NCBI GenBank assembly: GCA_023438245.1
Contig: JAEXRD010000030.1
Location: 1-27,416 of the forward strand
DNA from: Pseudomonadota bacterium
Lineage (GTDB): Bacteria > Desulfobacterota > Desulfovibrionia > Desulfovibrionales > Desulfovibrionaceae
Reading direction: 5' to 3'
Length of the DNA stretch: 27,416 nt
Positions 7,019-16,418 of this stretch are shown here, one piece after another. Each line of letters opens with the position of its first letter. Position 1 is the stretch's first letter. Position numbers and translations under genes: made by a program. The notes beneath the pieces were generated by a model that saw only the letters and a list, made by a program, of their open reading frames with translations, was not told where the DNA came from and made no database searches.

Positions 7019-8638
7019 ATGAGCGAGCACGATCTGGAAAACGGCACGGGCGGCCAAAACGGGCTGACCCGGCGCGAGATGATCCGCATTCTGGGCGCGG
7101 GCGCGCTGGCCACCCTGCTGCCCGGCGCGGCCCTTTCGGCGGACAAGTCCGGCGCGAGGAAGGGCCAGGCGCACCCCGGGGCCTTCGAGACGGCCAAGGG
7201 GCCGGGCATCATCTTCGTGGTGGGCGACGGCATGCCCGCGGGCGTCATCCGCGCCATGCACGAGGTGCGCACCGGCGTGTTCGGCCATACCGGCAGCGCG
7301 CTGCACGCGCGCATGCGCGACCGGCAGACCAGCCTGGGCCTCATGGCCACGGCCAGCCTGTCCAGCATCGTCACGGACTCCGCCCCGGCCTCGGTGGCCT
7401 GGTCCACCGGCGTCAAGACCGCCAACCGCTACCTGGCCGCCCTGCCCGACGGCCGCAAGCTGACCACCATCTTCGAGCTGGTGAAGCCGCGCGGCGTGGC
7501 CACGGGCGTGGTCACCACCACCCGCGTCACCCACGCCACCCCGGCGGCCTGGCTGTCGCACCAGAGCCACCGCGACAACGAGGACGACATCGCGCTGGAA
7601 TACCTGGTTTTCCGGCCCGACGTCATCCTGGGCGGGGGCCTGAACCACTTCAGCCCCAAGAAGCGCAAGGACGGCCGCGACCTCCTGGCCGAGTTCGCCA
7701 AGGCCGGGTACGACACCGCCACCGACCGCTCCGGCCTGCTGGGCCTGGAGTCCGCCGCCAAGCCGCTCATCGGGCTGTTCAACGGCTCGCACGTGGCCTA
7801 CAACGTGGACCGCGTGAACGACCCGGCCCTTTCCGCCGCGCAACCCACCCTGCCGGAAATGACCGCCGAGGCCCTGCGCAGGCTCTCCAGGAATCCCGGC
7901 GGCTTCCTGCTCCAGGTGGAGGCCGGGCGCATCGACCACGCCAGCCACAGCAACGACGCCTGGGGCGCCATCATGGACGCCCTGGAGCTGGACGACACGC
8001 TGGCCGTCATCGACGAATTCCTGAAGGTGAACCCCAAGACCCTGGTGGTCGTCACCTCGGACCACGGCAATTCCGGCTGGGGCGTCAACGGCACCGGGCC
8101 GGACTACAACGACGCCACCGCCGCCCTGCGCTCCTTGCGCGCGGGCAAGGCCTCCTTCGAGGTGCTCATCAAGCGGATGAAGGGCAAGGACGCCAAGGAC
8201 ATCCAGGCGCTGGTGGAGCAGGCCACGGGCTTCGCCATCAGCAAGGACGAGGCCGCGCTGGTGCACCGGGCCATGCAGCCGGGCTACCAGAGCTTCCCCG
8301 GCGACTTTGTGTACCAGCCCGACGCCACCCTGGGCCAGCTGCTGGCCCACAGCGCCTACCCCGACAAGAAGGGCGCGCCCAGCGTGCGCCGGGGCAACGT
8401 GGGCTTCACCTCCTGCAACCACACCGCCGAGGACCAGCTGCTGCTGGCCTACGGCCACAGGGCCGGGGAGCTGGGCCTGAACCGGCTGGTGGACAACACC
8501 GCGCTGTTCGGGGCCATGTGCGCGTTCTTCGGCCTCCGCCACCAGAACCCGGCCATGACCCTGGCCGAGGCCCGCCCCCACCTGCTGGCCGCCGCGCGCA
8601 CCGAGCGCGAGTTCGACCCCTGGCTGCACATCGCCTAG
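7019..8638 (+). CDS. phoA: Alkaline phosphatase (PhoA family) with Tat-type signal
   Basis: A secreted metal-dependent phosphomonoesterase that releases phosphate in the periplasm. The 539-residue protein starts with a twin-arginine-like leader, LTRREMIRILGAGALATLLP, ending near ALSA (about 41). The alkaline phosphatase fold follows: VVGDGM (metal-binding Asp about 70), VTDSAPASVAWSTG with the nucleophile Ser at about 121, QVEAGRIDHASHSND (Glu, Asp and His ligands), VVTSDHGNSGWG (Asp, His) and a late His in TSCNHTAED. All core metal ligands appear present. ATG at 7019 has GGAGGG just upstream; an in-frame ATG at 7007 would add four residues. It is monocistronic, flanked by terminators. No Pho box was recognised. 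A Tat rather than Sec route is inferred from the two arginines, since the motif is not perfect. Confidence 0.92.
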   Translation: MSEHDLENGTGGQNGLTRREMIRILGAGALATLLPGAALSADKSGARKGQAHPGAFETAKGPGIIFVVGDGMPAGVIRAMHEVRTGVFGHTGSALHARMRDRQTSLGLMATASLSSIVTDSAPASVAWSTGVKTANRYLAALPDGRKLTTIFELVKPRGVATGVVTTTRVTHATPAAWLSHQSHRDNEDDIALEYLVFRPDVILGGGLNHFSPKKRKDGRDLLAEFAKAGYDTATDRSGLLGLESAAKPLIGLFNGSHVAYNVDRVNDPALSAAQPTLPEMTAEALRRLSRNPGGFLLQVEAGRIDHASHSNDAWGAIMDALELDDTLAVIDEFLKVNPKTLVVVTSDHGNSGWGVNGTGPDYNDATAALRSLRAGKASFEVLIKRMKGKDAKDIQALVEQATGFAISKDEAALVHRAMQPGYQSFPGDFVYQPDATLGQLLAHSAYPDKKGAPSVRRGNVGFTSCNHTAEDQLLLAYGHRAGELGLNRLVDNTALFGAMCAFFGLRHQNPAMTLAEARPHLLAAARTEREFDPWLHIA

Positions 8639-8663
8639 CCACAGCAACCACCCGAAATTCAAA

Positions 8664-8707
8664 CGAGTCCGGCAGCGGGAACACCCGTCGCCGGACTCGC
8701 CATTTTT
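8664..8707 (+). terminator. Intrinsic terminator after alkaline phosphatase
   Basis: Perfect 10-bp stem CGAGTCCGGC / GCCGGACTCG (8664-8673 and 8690-8699), 16-nt loop, then CCA and five T. It lies 26 nt after the stop codon. Confidence 0.88.
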
Positions 8708-8745
8708 GTGCATCGCCGAACGTGATGGAAATGCAAACCGGAGCT

Positions 8746-8800
8746 ATCGCGCAAGGCCAACCAACCGGAATTCCGGCGCTCTAGAAAAATCTTGCGCGAT
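8746..8800. repeat. Nested inverted repeat in the phoA-rimO gap
   Basis: A perfect 10-bp inverted repeat, ATCGCGCAAG (8746-8755) and CTTGCGCGAT (8791-8800), encloses a perfect 12-bp palindrome CCGGAATTCCGG (8765-8776). It sits in the 251-base stretch between two converging genes, which otherwise holds the phoA terminator, AT-rich repeats and a possible rimO terminator. No U tract follows the outer stem, so it is not an obvious terminator. Function unknown. Confidence 0.7.
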
Positions 8801-8833
8801 CCCGAGCCATTTTAGAAAATCCCTAGAAAAATC
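8781..8833 (+). repeat. Short direct repeat CTAGAAAAATC
   Basis: The 11-mer CTAGAAAAATC occurs at 8781-8791 and again at 8823-8833, exactly 42 bases apart, with a near copy TTAGAAAATCC at about 8812-8822. The A-rich runs stand out from the surrounding GC-rich DNA. Read on the minus strand they become T tracts, so the repeat may simply reflect terminator-like ends. Confidence 0.6.
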
Positions 8834-8856
8834 GGCTTGCGGGCCGAGGCCAAGCG
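8827..8856 (-). terminator. Possible intrinsic terminator of rimO
   Basis: On the minus strand a short GC-rich stem (GCTTG ... CAAGC, plus 8851-8855 and 8835-8839, with GC-rich interior) is followed by CGATTTTTC, a run of five T. It lies about 34 nt past the rimO stop. The stem is short and imperfect, so this is tentative. Confidence 0.4.
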
Positions 8857-8889
8857 GCTCAATACATTCCCAATTTCCAGGAATTACTC

Positions 8890-10206
8890 CTAGGCCAGGG
8901 CCACCAGGTCGTAGCTCTTGGCCTGGTCGATGTCCGCCGCGACGATCTTGCCCGGCTTCACCTTGGGGCCGCTGACGTAGGTCACGCCGTCCACCTCCGG
9001 GGCCTGGAACCACACCCGGCCCACGTGCAGGCCCGGCCATTCCGGGCTCTCGTCCTCCACCAGCACCTCCTGGCGCGTGCCCACCAGCTCGGAAAGCGCC
9101 TCGGCGCTGATGCGCTCCTGGAGCTTCATGATGCTGTTGCGGCGGCGGGTCTTGGTGGCCTGGGGCACCTGGCCGTCCAGTTCGGCGGCGCGGGTGCCCT
9201 CCTCCTGGTGGTAGGGGAACACGCCCAGGTTGGTGAAGCGCGTGCGCTCCACGAACCCCTTCAGGGTCTTGAAGTGCGCGTCGGTCTCGCCGGGAAAGCC
9301 CACGATGAGGCTGGTGCGCAGGGCGGCCTCCGGAAAATGCTTGCGCACCCGCTCGATGACCAGGGAGGGGTCCTTGGCGAAGGGCCTGCCCATGGCGGCG
9401 AGGATGTCCGGGTGGGCGTGCTGCAGCGGGATGTCGAAATAGGGCAGCAGCGGACGCCCCAGGCCCGCCAGGTGCTTCAGCAGGCCGTCGGTCAGGCCCG
9501 CCGGGTACAGGTACATCAGCCGCAGCCACTTCAGCCCCTTGATGGGCATGAGCCGGTCCAGCAGGTGCTTCAGGCCGTCCTTCAGGCCCAGGTCGTGGCC
9601 GTAGCTGGTCACGTCCTGGCCCACCAGCACCAGCTCCGGCACGCCGCCCTTCTCCACCAGCAGGCGCGCCTCGCGCTCCAGCTCGTCCAGCGTCCGGCTC
9701 ACGTGCCTGCCGCGGATGCTCGGGATGGTGCAGAAGGCGCACTTGTGCGAGCAGCCCTCGCTGACCTTGAGGTAGGCGAAGGAGGGGCCGGTGCTCAGGC
9801 GGCGCGGGCCCAATTCGTCGAGCTTCCTCTTGCCCAGGGCCGCGCCCACCAGGCCCGGCCAGGCGCCCAGCTCCCGCGTGGAGAGCCAGATGTCCACCTC
9901 CGGCAGCCCGGCGGAGAGCTCCGCCTTGCCGTAGCGCGAAACCAGGCACCCGGCCACGGCCACCACGGGCCGCCTGCCGGACTCGCTGGCCAGGTCGCCT
10001 GCCTCGCGCGCAACCTCCACGATGGTCTCCAGGCTCTCCTCCACCGCCGGGCGGATGAACCCGCAGGTGTTCACCAGCACCAGGTCGGCGTCGCCCACGC
10101 CCTCGGCGGGCGCGAAGTTCCGGCCCAGCACGCCCAGCAGGCGTTCGGTGTCCACACGGTTCTTGGGGCAGCCGAGGCTGATGGTGTGCACGCGGATGGC
10201 GGACAT
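8890..10206 (-). CDS. rimO: Ribosomal protein S12 (Asp) methylthiotransferase RimO
   Basis: RimO is a radical SAM enzyme with two iron-sulfur clusters that puts a methylthio group on the conserved aspartate of ribosomal protein S12. The 438-residue protein has the N-terminal methylthiotransferase domain with three cluster cysteines (about 13 in SLGCPKNRVDTE, 48 in VNTCGFI and 87 in VAGCL). The radical SAM motif CSHKCAFC has Cys at about 152, 156 and 159. A C-terminal TRAM-like domain follows (about 370-438). SLGCPKNRVD and CSHKCAFCTIPSIRG are diagnostic of RimO rather than MiaB. The ATG at 10206 has AAGGAG at proper spacing. It is divergent from the histidine kinase across a 127-nt gap and appears to stand alone. 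Confidence 0.96.
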   Translation of the reverse strand: MSAIRVHTISLGCPKNRVDTERLLGVLGRNFAPAEGVGDADLVLVNTCGFIRPAVEESLETIVEVAREAGDLASESGRRPVVAVAGCLVSRYGKAELSAGLPEVDIWLSTRELGAWPGLVGAALGKRKLDELGPRRLSTGPSFAYLKVSEGCSHKCAFCTIPSIRGRHVSRTLDELEREARLLVEKGGVPELVLVGQDVTSYGHDLGLKDGLKHLLDRLMPIKGLKWLRLMYLYPAGLTDGLLKHLAGLGRPLLPYFDIPLQHAHPDILAAMGRPFAKDPSLVIERVRKHFPEAALRTSLIVGFPGETDAHFKTLKGFVERTRFTNLGVFPYHQEEGTRAAELDGQVPQATKTRRRNSIMKLQERISAEALSELVGTRQEVLVEDESPEWPGLHVGRVWFQAPEVDGVTYVSGPKVKPGKIVAADIDQAKSYDLVALA

Positions 10207-10333
10207 GGTGTCTCCTTGCGGGGCGTTGGCTGGATGCGTTTTTCGGGGGGGCCTGTTGCGCTTTGGCCGGACTCGTGTACCATGGGCGCAACCACTTGTC
10301 CCGGGCGCGGAGCGCCAAGGAGTCGCAGCAGTC

Positions 10334-11806
10334 ATGGTCGAGGCGCTCAGGCCGGAAAAACCCTACCGCATCGGCATCGTCGGCGACAAGACGTCTCTGG
10401 TGCCTTTCTGGGATCTCTTCGCCAGCCTGGGCAACGAGCGCGTGCTGGGGCAGATGGGCCTGGAGGCCCTGGCCCTGCGCGAGGACGCGCCCCCGGGCGA
10501 GGGCTTCCCGCCGGGGCTGATGCTGCCCGTGTTCCACAACTGGCGGGCCATGATGGCCGCGCACCCCGAGCTGAACATGGTCATCGAGACCACGGGCAAC
10601 CGGGACGTGCTCTCCGATTTGCGGGCCCACCTGCCCTCCGATGTGGCCCTGGTGGAGCGCGCAGCCGCCAGCTTCTTCATCCGCCTGCTGTCCTCCGACC
10701 AGATGTGGGTGGCCTGCAAGCTGGACCTCTTGAACACCCAGGCCCTGCTCAAGACGGTCATCGACCAGCTGCGGGAGGAGATCCTGCTGGTGGACACCGC
10801 CGGGCTGGTGCTGGACTGCAACAAGGCCGTGCTGGAGCGCGCCGGGCAGATGAAGGGCCAGGTGACGGGCCAGCCCGCGCGGCAGTTCTTCCGCCTGCCG
10901 GAGGGCGAGGGCGAGGGCGCGCCCCACCCCCTGGAGACCGCCCTGGCCACGGGCCAGTCCGCCGAGGGCACCCTGCCCAGCGTGGACGGGGAGGGGCGGC
11001 TGCACTACACCCGCGAGTACGCCAATCCCATCCTGGACGACCAGGGCCGCGTGGCCAGCGTCTTGTGCATCCGGCGCGACATCACCGGCCGGGTGCAGAT
11101 GGAGCAACGCCTGCAGCAGTCCGAGAAGCTGGCCAGCATCGGCGAGCTGTCCACCTACATCGCCCATGAGATCCGCAACCCGCTCTTCGCCATCGGCGGC
11201 TTCGCCAACGCCCTGCTGCGCGACACGGGCGACCCCAAGACCCGCGAAAAGCTCCAGATCATCGTGCACGAGGCCACGCGCCTGGACGGCATATTGAAGA
11301 GCATCCTCTCCTTCGCCCGGCCCGGAGAGCCGGCCCAGGGCCAGTGCGACGTGGCCGAGGTGGCCCGCCGCACCATGGACGTCATGGGCCTGGCCTGCGG
11401 CGAGAAGGGCATCGAGGTGCGCCTGGAGCTGGGCCCGGACCTGCCCCTGGTCAAGGCCGCGCCCGAGCTCATCCAGCAGTGCCTCATCAACCTGGTGAAG
11501 AACTCCGTGGAAGCCATGCCCGAGGGCGGCGTGCTGACCGTGCGGGCGGCCTTCTCCGGCGTGCACGTGCGCCTGGAGGTGGAGGACACCGGCGTGGGCA
11601 TCCCCCCGGAGCTGCGCGACAAGGTCTTCAGCCCCTTCTTCAGCACCAAGGGCAAGGGCAGCGGCCTGGGCCTGGCCATGATCCGCAAGACCCTGGACGA
11701 CCTGGGCGGCAGCGCGGAGCTGGCCAGCATTCCCGGCGAGGGCACGCGCGTGACGCTCTTGCTGCCCCCCCAGCTGGCGGTTGCGAAACAGGGGCCAAGC
11801 GGGTAA
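10334..11806 (+). CDS. PAS sensor histidine kinase with Rossmann-like N-terminal domain
   Basis: The 490-residue kinase has no predicted membrane segment, so it probably senses a cytoplasmic signal. Residues about 10-120 look like a nucleotide-binding Rossmann-type fold (RIGIVGDKTSLVPF, VIETTGNRDVL, SDVALVERAAASFF). A PAS domain spans about 140-255, ending in RRDITGRVQMEQRL. The HisKA phosphoacceptor His is about 278 in AHEIRNPLFAIGG. The ATPase domain has an N box around Asn390 (LVKNSVEAM), G1 DTGVGI, FSPFFSTKGKG and G2 GSGLGL. AAGGAG lies about 11 nt upstream of the ATG at 10334. No response regulator is encoded in the window, so it is an orphan kinase. It leads a run into rdgB, glmS and a diguanylate cyclase; co-transcription is likely but unproven. 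Confidence 0.9.
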   Translation: MVEALRPEKPYRIGIVGDKTSLVPFWDLFASLGNERVLGQMGLEALALREDAPPGEGFPPGLMLPVFHNWRAMMAAHPELNMVIETTGNRDVLSDLRAHLPSDVALVERAAASFFIRLLSSDQMWVACKLDLLNTQALLKTVIDQLREEILLVDTAGLVLDCNKAVLERAGQMKGQVTGQPARQFFRLPEGEGEGAPHPLETALATGQSAEGTLPSVDGEGRLHYTREYANPILDDQGRVASVLCIRRDITGRVQMEQRLQQSEKLASIGELSTYIAHEIRNPLFAIGGFANALLRDTGDPKTREKLQIIVHEATRLDGILKSILSFARPGEPAQGQCDVAEVARRTMDVMGLACGEKGIEVRLELGPDLPLVKAAPELIQQCLINLVKNSVEAMPEGGVLTVRAAFSGVHVRLEVEDTGVGIPPELRDKVFSPFFSTKGKGSGLGLAMIRKTLDDLGGSAELASIPGEGTRVTLLLPPQLAVAKQGPSG

Positions 11807-11841
11807 GAACTCCGGCGAGGGACATTCCCCAGGAGCACCGC

Positions 11842-12450
11842 TTGAAACACATCGTTCTGGCCACCCGCAACAAGGGCAAGGTCGCCGAGCTGGAGGCCCT
11901 GCTCGGCGGGCTGGGCATCCGCGTCCAGGGCCTGGATGCCTACCCCGAAATCGGGGAGATTCCCGAAACCGGCACCACCTTCGAGGAAAACGCCGCCATC
12001 AAGGCCCGCGCCGTGGCCCAGGCCACCGGCCTGGTAGCCCTGGCCGACGACTCCGGCCTGGAGGTGGACGCGCTTTCCGGGGCGCCGGGCGTGTACTCGG
12101 CCCGCTACTCCGGCGAGAACGCCACCGACGAGAGCAACAACGCCAAGCTGCTGGAGGCCCTGAACGGGGTGCCCGAGGAGAAGCGCGGCTGCCGCTTCGT
12201 CAGCGTCATCATGGCGGCGGCCCCCAACGGGGCCAGCGCCCAGGCGCGCGGCGAGTGGCCGGGCCGGGTGCTTTTCGCCCCGCGCGGGGCTGGCGGCTTC
12301 GGCTACGATCCCCTGTTCCTGGACCCCGAGGCCGGGCAGACCGCCGCCGAAATGGCCGCCCAGGACAAGAACGCGCGTTCCCACCGGGGCCGGGCGCTGC
12401 GCGCGCTCATCGCCCTGTGGCCGGACTTCTGGGCCAGGGCCCAAGGCTAG
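11842..12450 (+). CDS. rdgB: XTP/dITP diphosphatase (non-canonical purine NTP pyrophosphatase)
   Basis: It hydrolyses XTP, ITP and dITP to the monophosphate and pyrophosphate, keeping deaminated purines out of nucleic acids. The 202-residue protein shows the whole Ham1/RdgB signature: LATRNKGKVAEL at the N-terminus, TTFEENAAIKARAVA, ADDSGLEVDALSGAPGVYSA with the catalytic acidic residues, GGFGYDPLF and DKNARSHRGRAL. The start is TTG at 11842. It directly precedes the conserved KHIVLATRN, with AGGAG at 11831-11835 (6 nt away), and no ATG or GTG fits. It lies 35 nt after the kinase stop, probably in the same transcript. Confidence 0.95.
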   Translation: MKHIVLATRNKGKVAELEALLGGLGIRVQGLDAYPEIGEIPETGTTFEENAAIKARAVAQATGLVALADDSGLEVDALSGAPGVYSARYSGENATDESNNAKLLEALNGVPEEKRGCRFVSVIMAAAPNGASAQARGEWPGRVLFAPRGAGGFGYDPLFLDPEAGQTAAEMAAQDKNARSHRGRALRALIALWPDFWARAQG

Positions 12451-12516
12451 CGAAAACCCAAGCCCCGGACCGGACACCCTGCGCCGGGGCGCAAAGATAC
12501 GGAGCGAACTCCCCAT

Positions 12517-14337
<1,821 letters not shown>

Positions 14338-14365
14338 CGCCCAAGGAATGCCCCAAAGGAACCGC

Positions 14366-15832
14366 ATGGCACAGCCCCCCCTCACCGGCCGCCGGTCCCT
14401 CATGCTGCTGCTCAGCGTGCTGTTGTGCCTGGGCTTCTTCACCACATCGCTGGTGAGCTACTACACGTCCAAGGCCAGCCTGCGCGACTCCATCCTGAAG
14501 CAGGAGCTGCCGCTGACCAGCGACAACATCTACTCCGAGATCCAGAAGGACCTGGTGCGCCCGGTGTTCATCTCCTCCATGATGGGCAGCGACACCTTCC
14601 TGCGCGACTGGGCCATCCACGGCGAGCAGGACGTGGACCGCATCCGCCGCTACCTGCGCGAGATCATGCTGCGTTACGGCACCTTCACCACTTTCTTCGT
14701 CAGCGAGGCCACGCGCAACTACTACCACTCCTCCGGCGTGCTTAAGCGCGTGGAGGAGAACAACCCCGCCGACGACTGGTTCTTCCGCGTGCGCCAGATG
14801 AGCGACGCCTACGAAATCAACGTGGACCCGGACATGGCCAACCGCGACACGCTGACCATCTTCATCAACTACCGCGTGCTGGACTACACGGGCAAGTTCA
14901 TCGGCACCGCCGGGGTGGGCCTGAACGTGGACAGCGTGCGCCGCGCCATCGACGAGTACGAGCGCCGCTACAACCGCAGCATCACCTTCGTGGACCGGCA
15001 GGGCCGGGTCATCGTGCTGGGCACCCGCAAGGGCACCGAACCCCAGAGCATCCTGGACGTGGAGGGCCTGCGCGAGCTGGCCCCGGCCATGCTCCAGGAG
15101 CCCGCCAGCTCCCACCAGTACACCAGCCACGGCAAGAGCTGGCTCCTCAACGCCCGCTACCTGCCGGAGCTGCACTGGTACATCCTGGTGCAGAAAAGCG
15201 AGGACGAGGCCCTGGCCCCGCTCAGGCGCACCCTGGCCTTCAACCTGAGCGTGTGCCTCGGCGTGACCATCCTGGTGCTGCTCGTCACGGGCTTGACGGT
15301 GGGCCGCTACCAGAGCCGCCTGGAGCAGCTGGCCGCCACGGACAAGCTCACCGGGCTCATCAACCGCCAGGCCTTCGACGTGCTCTTCCGCAAGGCCATC
15401 AGCCTGGCCCGGCGCGACGGCTCGCGCCTGTCGGTGGTGATCCTGGACATCGACCATTTCAAGGACGTCAACGACACCTTCGGCCACATGGTGGGCGACG
15501 AGGCCCTGAAGGCCGTGGCCACCGCCGTGCGCGGCGCCCTGCGCGAAAGCGACGCCGTGTGCCGCTGGGGCGGCGAGGAATTCCTGGTGGTGCTCGCCGG
15601 TTGCGGCGGGGCGCAGGCCCTGGCCCTGGCCGAGAAGCTGCGCCTGGCCATCGCCTCCGACGCCTCGCTGGAGGCCCTGGGGGTGCCCCGGCTCACCGCC
15701 AGCCTGGGCGTGGCCGAGCTCGCTCCCGGCGACAGCGCCGACACGCTCATAACCAGGGCCGACAAGGCCCTGTACGAAGCCAAGGCCGCCGGTCGAGACC
15801 GCGTGTGCGCCAGCGGCTGCCTGGGGGACTGA
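14366..15832 (+). CDS. Membrane diguanylate cyclase with extracytoplasmic sensor domain
   Basis: This enzyme makes the second messenger cyclic di-GMP from two GTP. The 488-residue protein has a transmembrane helix at about 12-31, a periplasmic sensor of about 255 residues (Cache-like fold, with FINYRVLDYTGKFIGTAGVG), a second helix at about 292-313 and a GGDEF domain. The active-site loop is GGEEF at about 402-406. DIDHFKDVNDTFGH holds the metal ligand. RESD lies exactly five residues before GGEEF and forms the RxxD inhibitory site, so product inhibition is likely. The ATG at 14366 is preferred because AAAGGA lies 5 nt upstream; the ATG at 14348 directly abuts its AAGGA and would add six residues. 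The gene follows glmS by 28 nt and overlaps the next gene by one base. Confidence 0.92.
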   Translation: MAQPPLTGRRSLMLLLSVLLCLGFFTTSLVSYYTSKASLRDSILKQELPLTSDNIYSEIQKDLVRPVFISSMMGSDTFLRDWAIHGEQDVDRIRRYLREIMLRYGTFTTFFVSEATRNYYHSSGVLKRVEENNPADDWFFRVRQMSDAYEINVDPDMANRDTLTIFINYRVLDYTGKFIGTAGVGLNVDSVRRAIDEYERRYNRSITFVDRQGRVIVLGTRKGTEPQSILDVEGLRELAPAMLQEPASSHQYTSHGKSWLLNARYLPELHWYILVQKSEDEALAPLRRTLAFNLSVCLGVTILVLLVTGLTVGRYQSRLEQLAATDKLTGLINRQAFDVLFRKAISLARRDGSRLSVVILDIDHFKDVNDTFGHMVGDEALKAVATAVRGALRESDAVCRWGGEEFLVVLAGCGGAQALALAEKLRLAIASDASLEALGVPRLTASLGVAELAPGDSADTLITRADKALYEAKAAGRDRVCASGCLGD

Positions 15833-16341
15833 TGCCCGTACTGCTTGAAGCGCTCTCCGTGGTCATCCGCGCCGAGGCCCTGCTCACCCGCTTCCACGGC
15901 GGGTGGGACGCCTTCGTGCAGGGCGTTCCCAACCGCACGCTCTGCGCCGACGGCTTCCTGGCCCGCGTGGGCTTCCTCACCGCCGAGGAGGCCAAGGACT
16001 ACTGCGCGGAGCTGGAAGCGAAGGGCGCGCTGGGCCTCTCCGAGTCCGGCGAGGCCCAGGACTACGCCGTGGTTGACCAGATGCGCGGCCACCTGGCCCC
16101 CTGCGCCTGGCTGGAACTGGGGCTCGTCACCTGCGTGGAGGACGGCCGCGAGGCCGGGCAGGTGCTGGCGGGCCGCCTGAAGGACGCGCCCTACGAAGGG
16201 GACGCGGCGGCCAAGGTGGTCACCCCGGAGGGCTGGACCTGGTCGCAGTCGCTGACCAAGAACCTCACCGAGGTCGCCCGCGCCCAGGCCGACACAGTGC
16301 TTCAGAACGCGCCGGACCCGGGCCGGGGCAGAAGCAACTAG
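15832..16341 (+). CDS. Unknown protein translationally coupled to the diguanylate cyclase
   Basis: I do not recognise this 169-residue protein. It begins MPVLLEALSVVIRAEALLTRF, has a central FLARVGFLTAEEAKDYCAELEAKGAL, and an acidic middle (mean codon use like its neighbours). There is no signal peptide or membrane segment; it has three cysteines, none in an obvious metal motif. The ATG overlaps the cyclase stop as TGATG, a classic re-initiation arrangement, so the two proteins are probably made together and may be functionally linked. An effector or modulator of the c-di-GMP enzyme is a guess from context only. A terminator follows 20 nt after the stop. Confidence 0.75.
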   Translation: MPVLLEALSVVIRAEALLTRFHGGWDAFVQGVPNRTLCADGFLARVGFLTAEEAKDYCAELEAKGALGLSESGEAQDYAVVDQMRGHLAPCAWLELGLVTCVEDGREAGQVLAGRLKDAPYEGDAAAKVVTPEGWTWSQSLTKNLTEVARAQADTVLQNAPDPGRGRSN

Positions 16342-16361
16342 CGCCGCCCCCGGAACGCAAG

Positions 16362-16398
16362 AACGCCCCCGCAGCCGCTCTGGCTCCGGGGGCGTTTT
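16362..16398 (+). terminator. Intrinsic terminator between converging transcripts
   Basis: Perfect 10-bp stem AACGCCCCCG / CGGGGGCGTT (16362-16371 and 16387-16396), with four T at the 3' side on the plus strand. It ends the kinase-to-unknown run. On the minus strand the same hairpin lies 21 nt past the livF stop with only a weak T tract (TTCTTG), so it may also help to end the liv operon. Confidence 0.82.
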
Positions 16399-16418
16399 CA
16401 TTGCTTCAGCAGGCGGGC

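Noticed and set aside
12451..12516. Possible glmS ribozyme or riboswitch upstream of glmS
   Set aside because: The gap is only 66 nt, far too short for the glmS ribozyme. It shows just one small hairpin without the ribozyme core.
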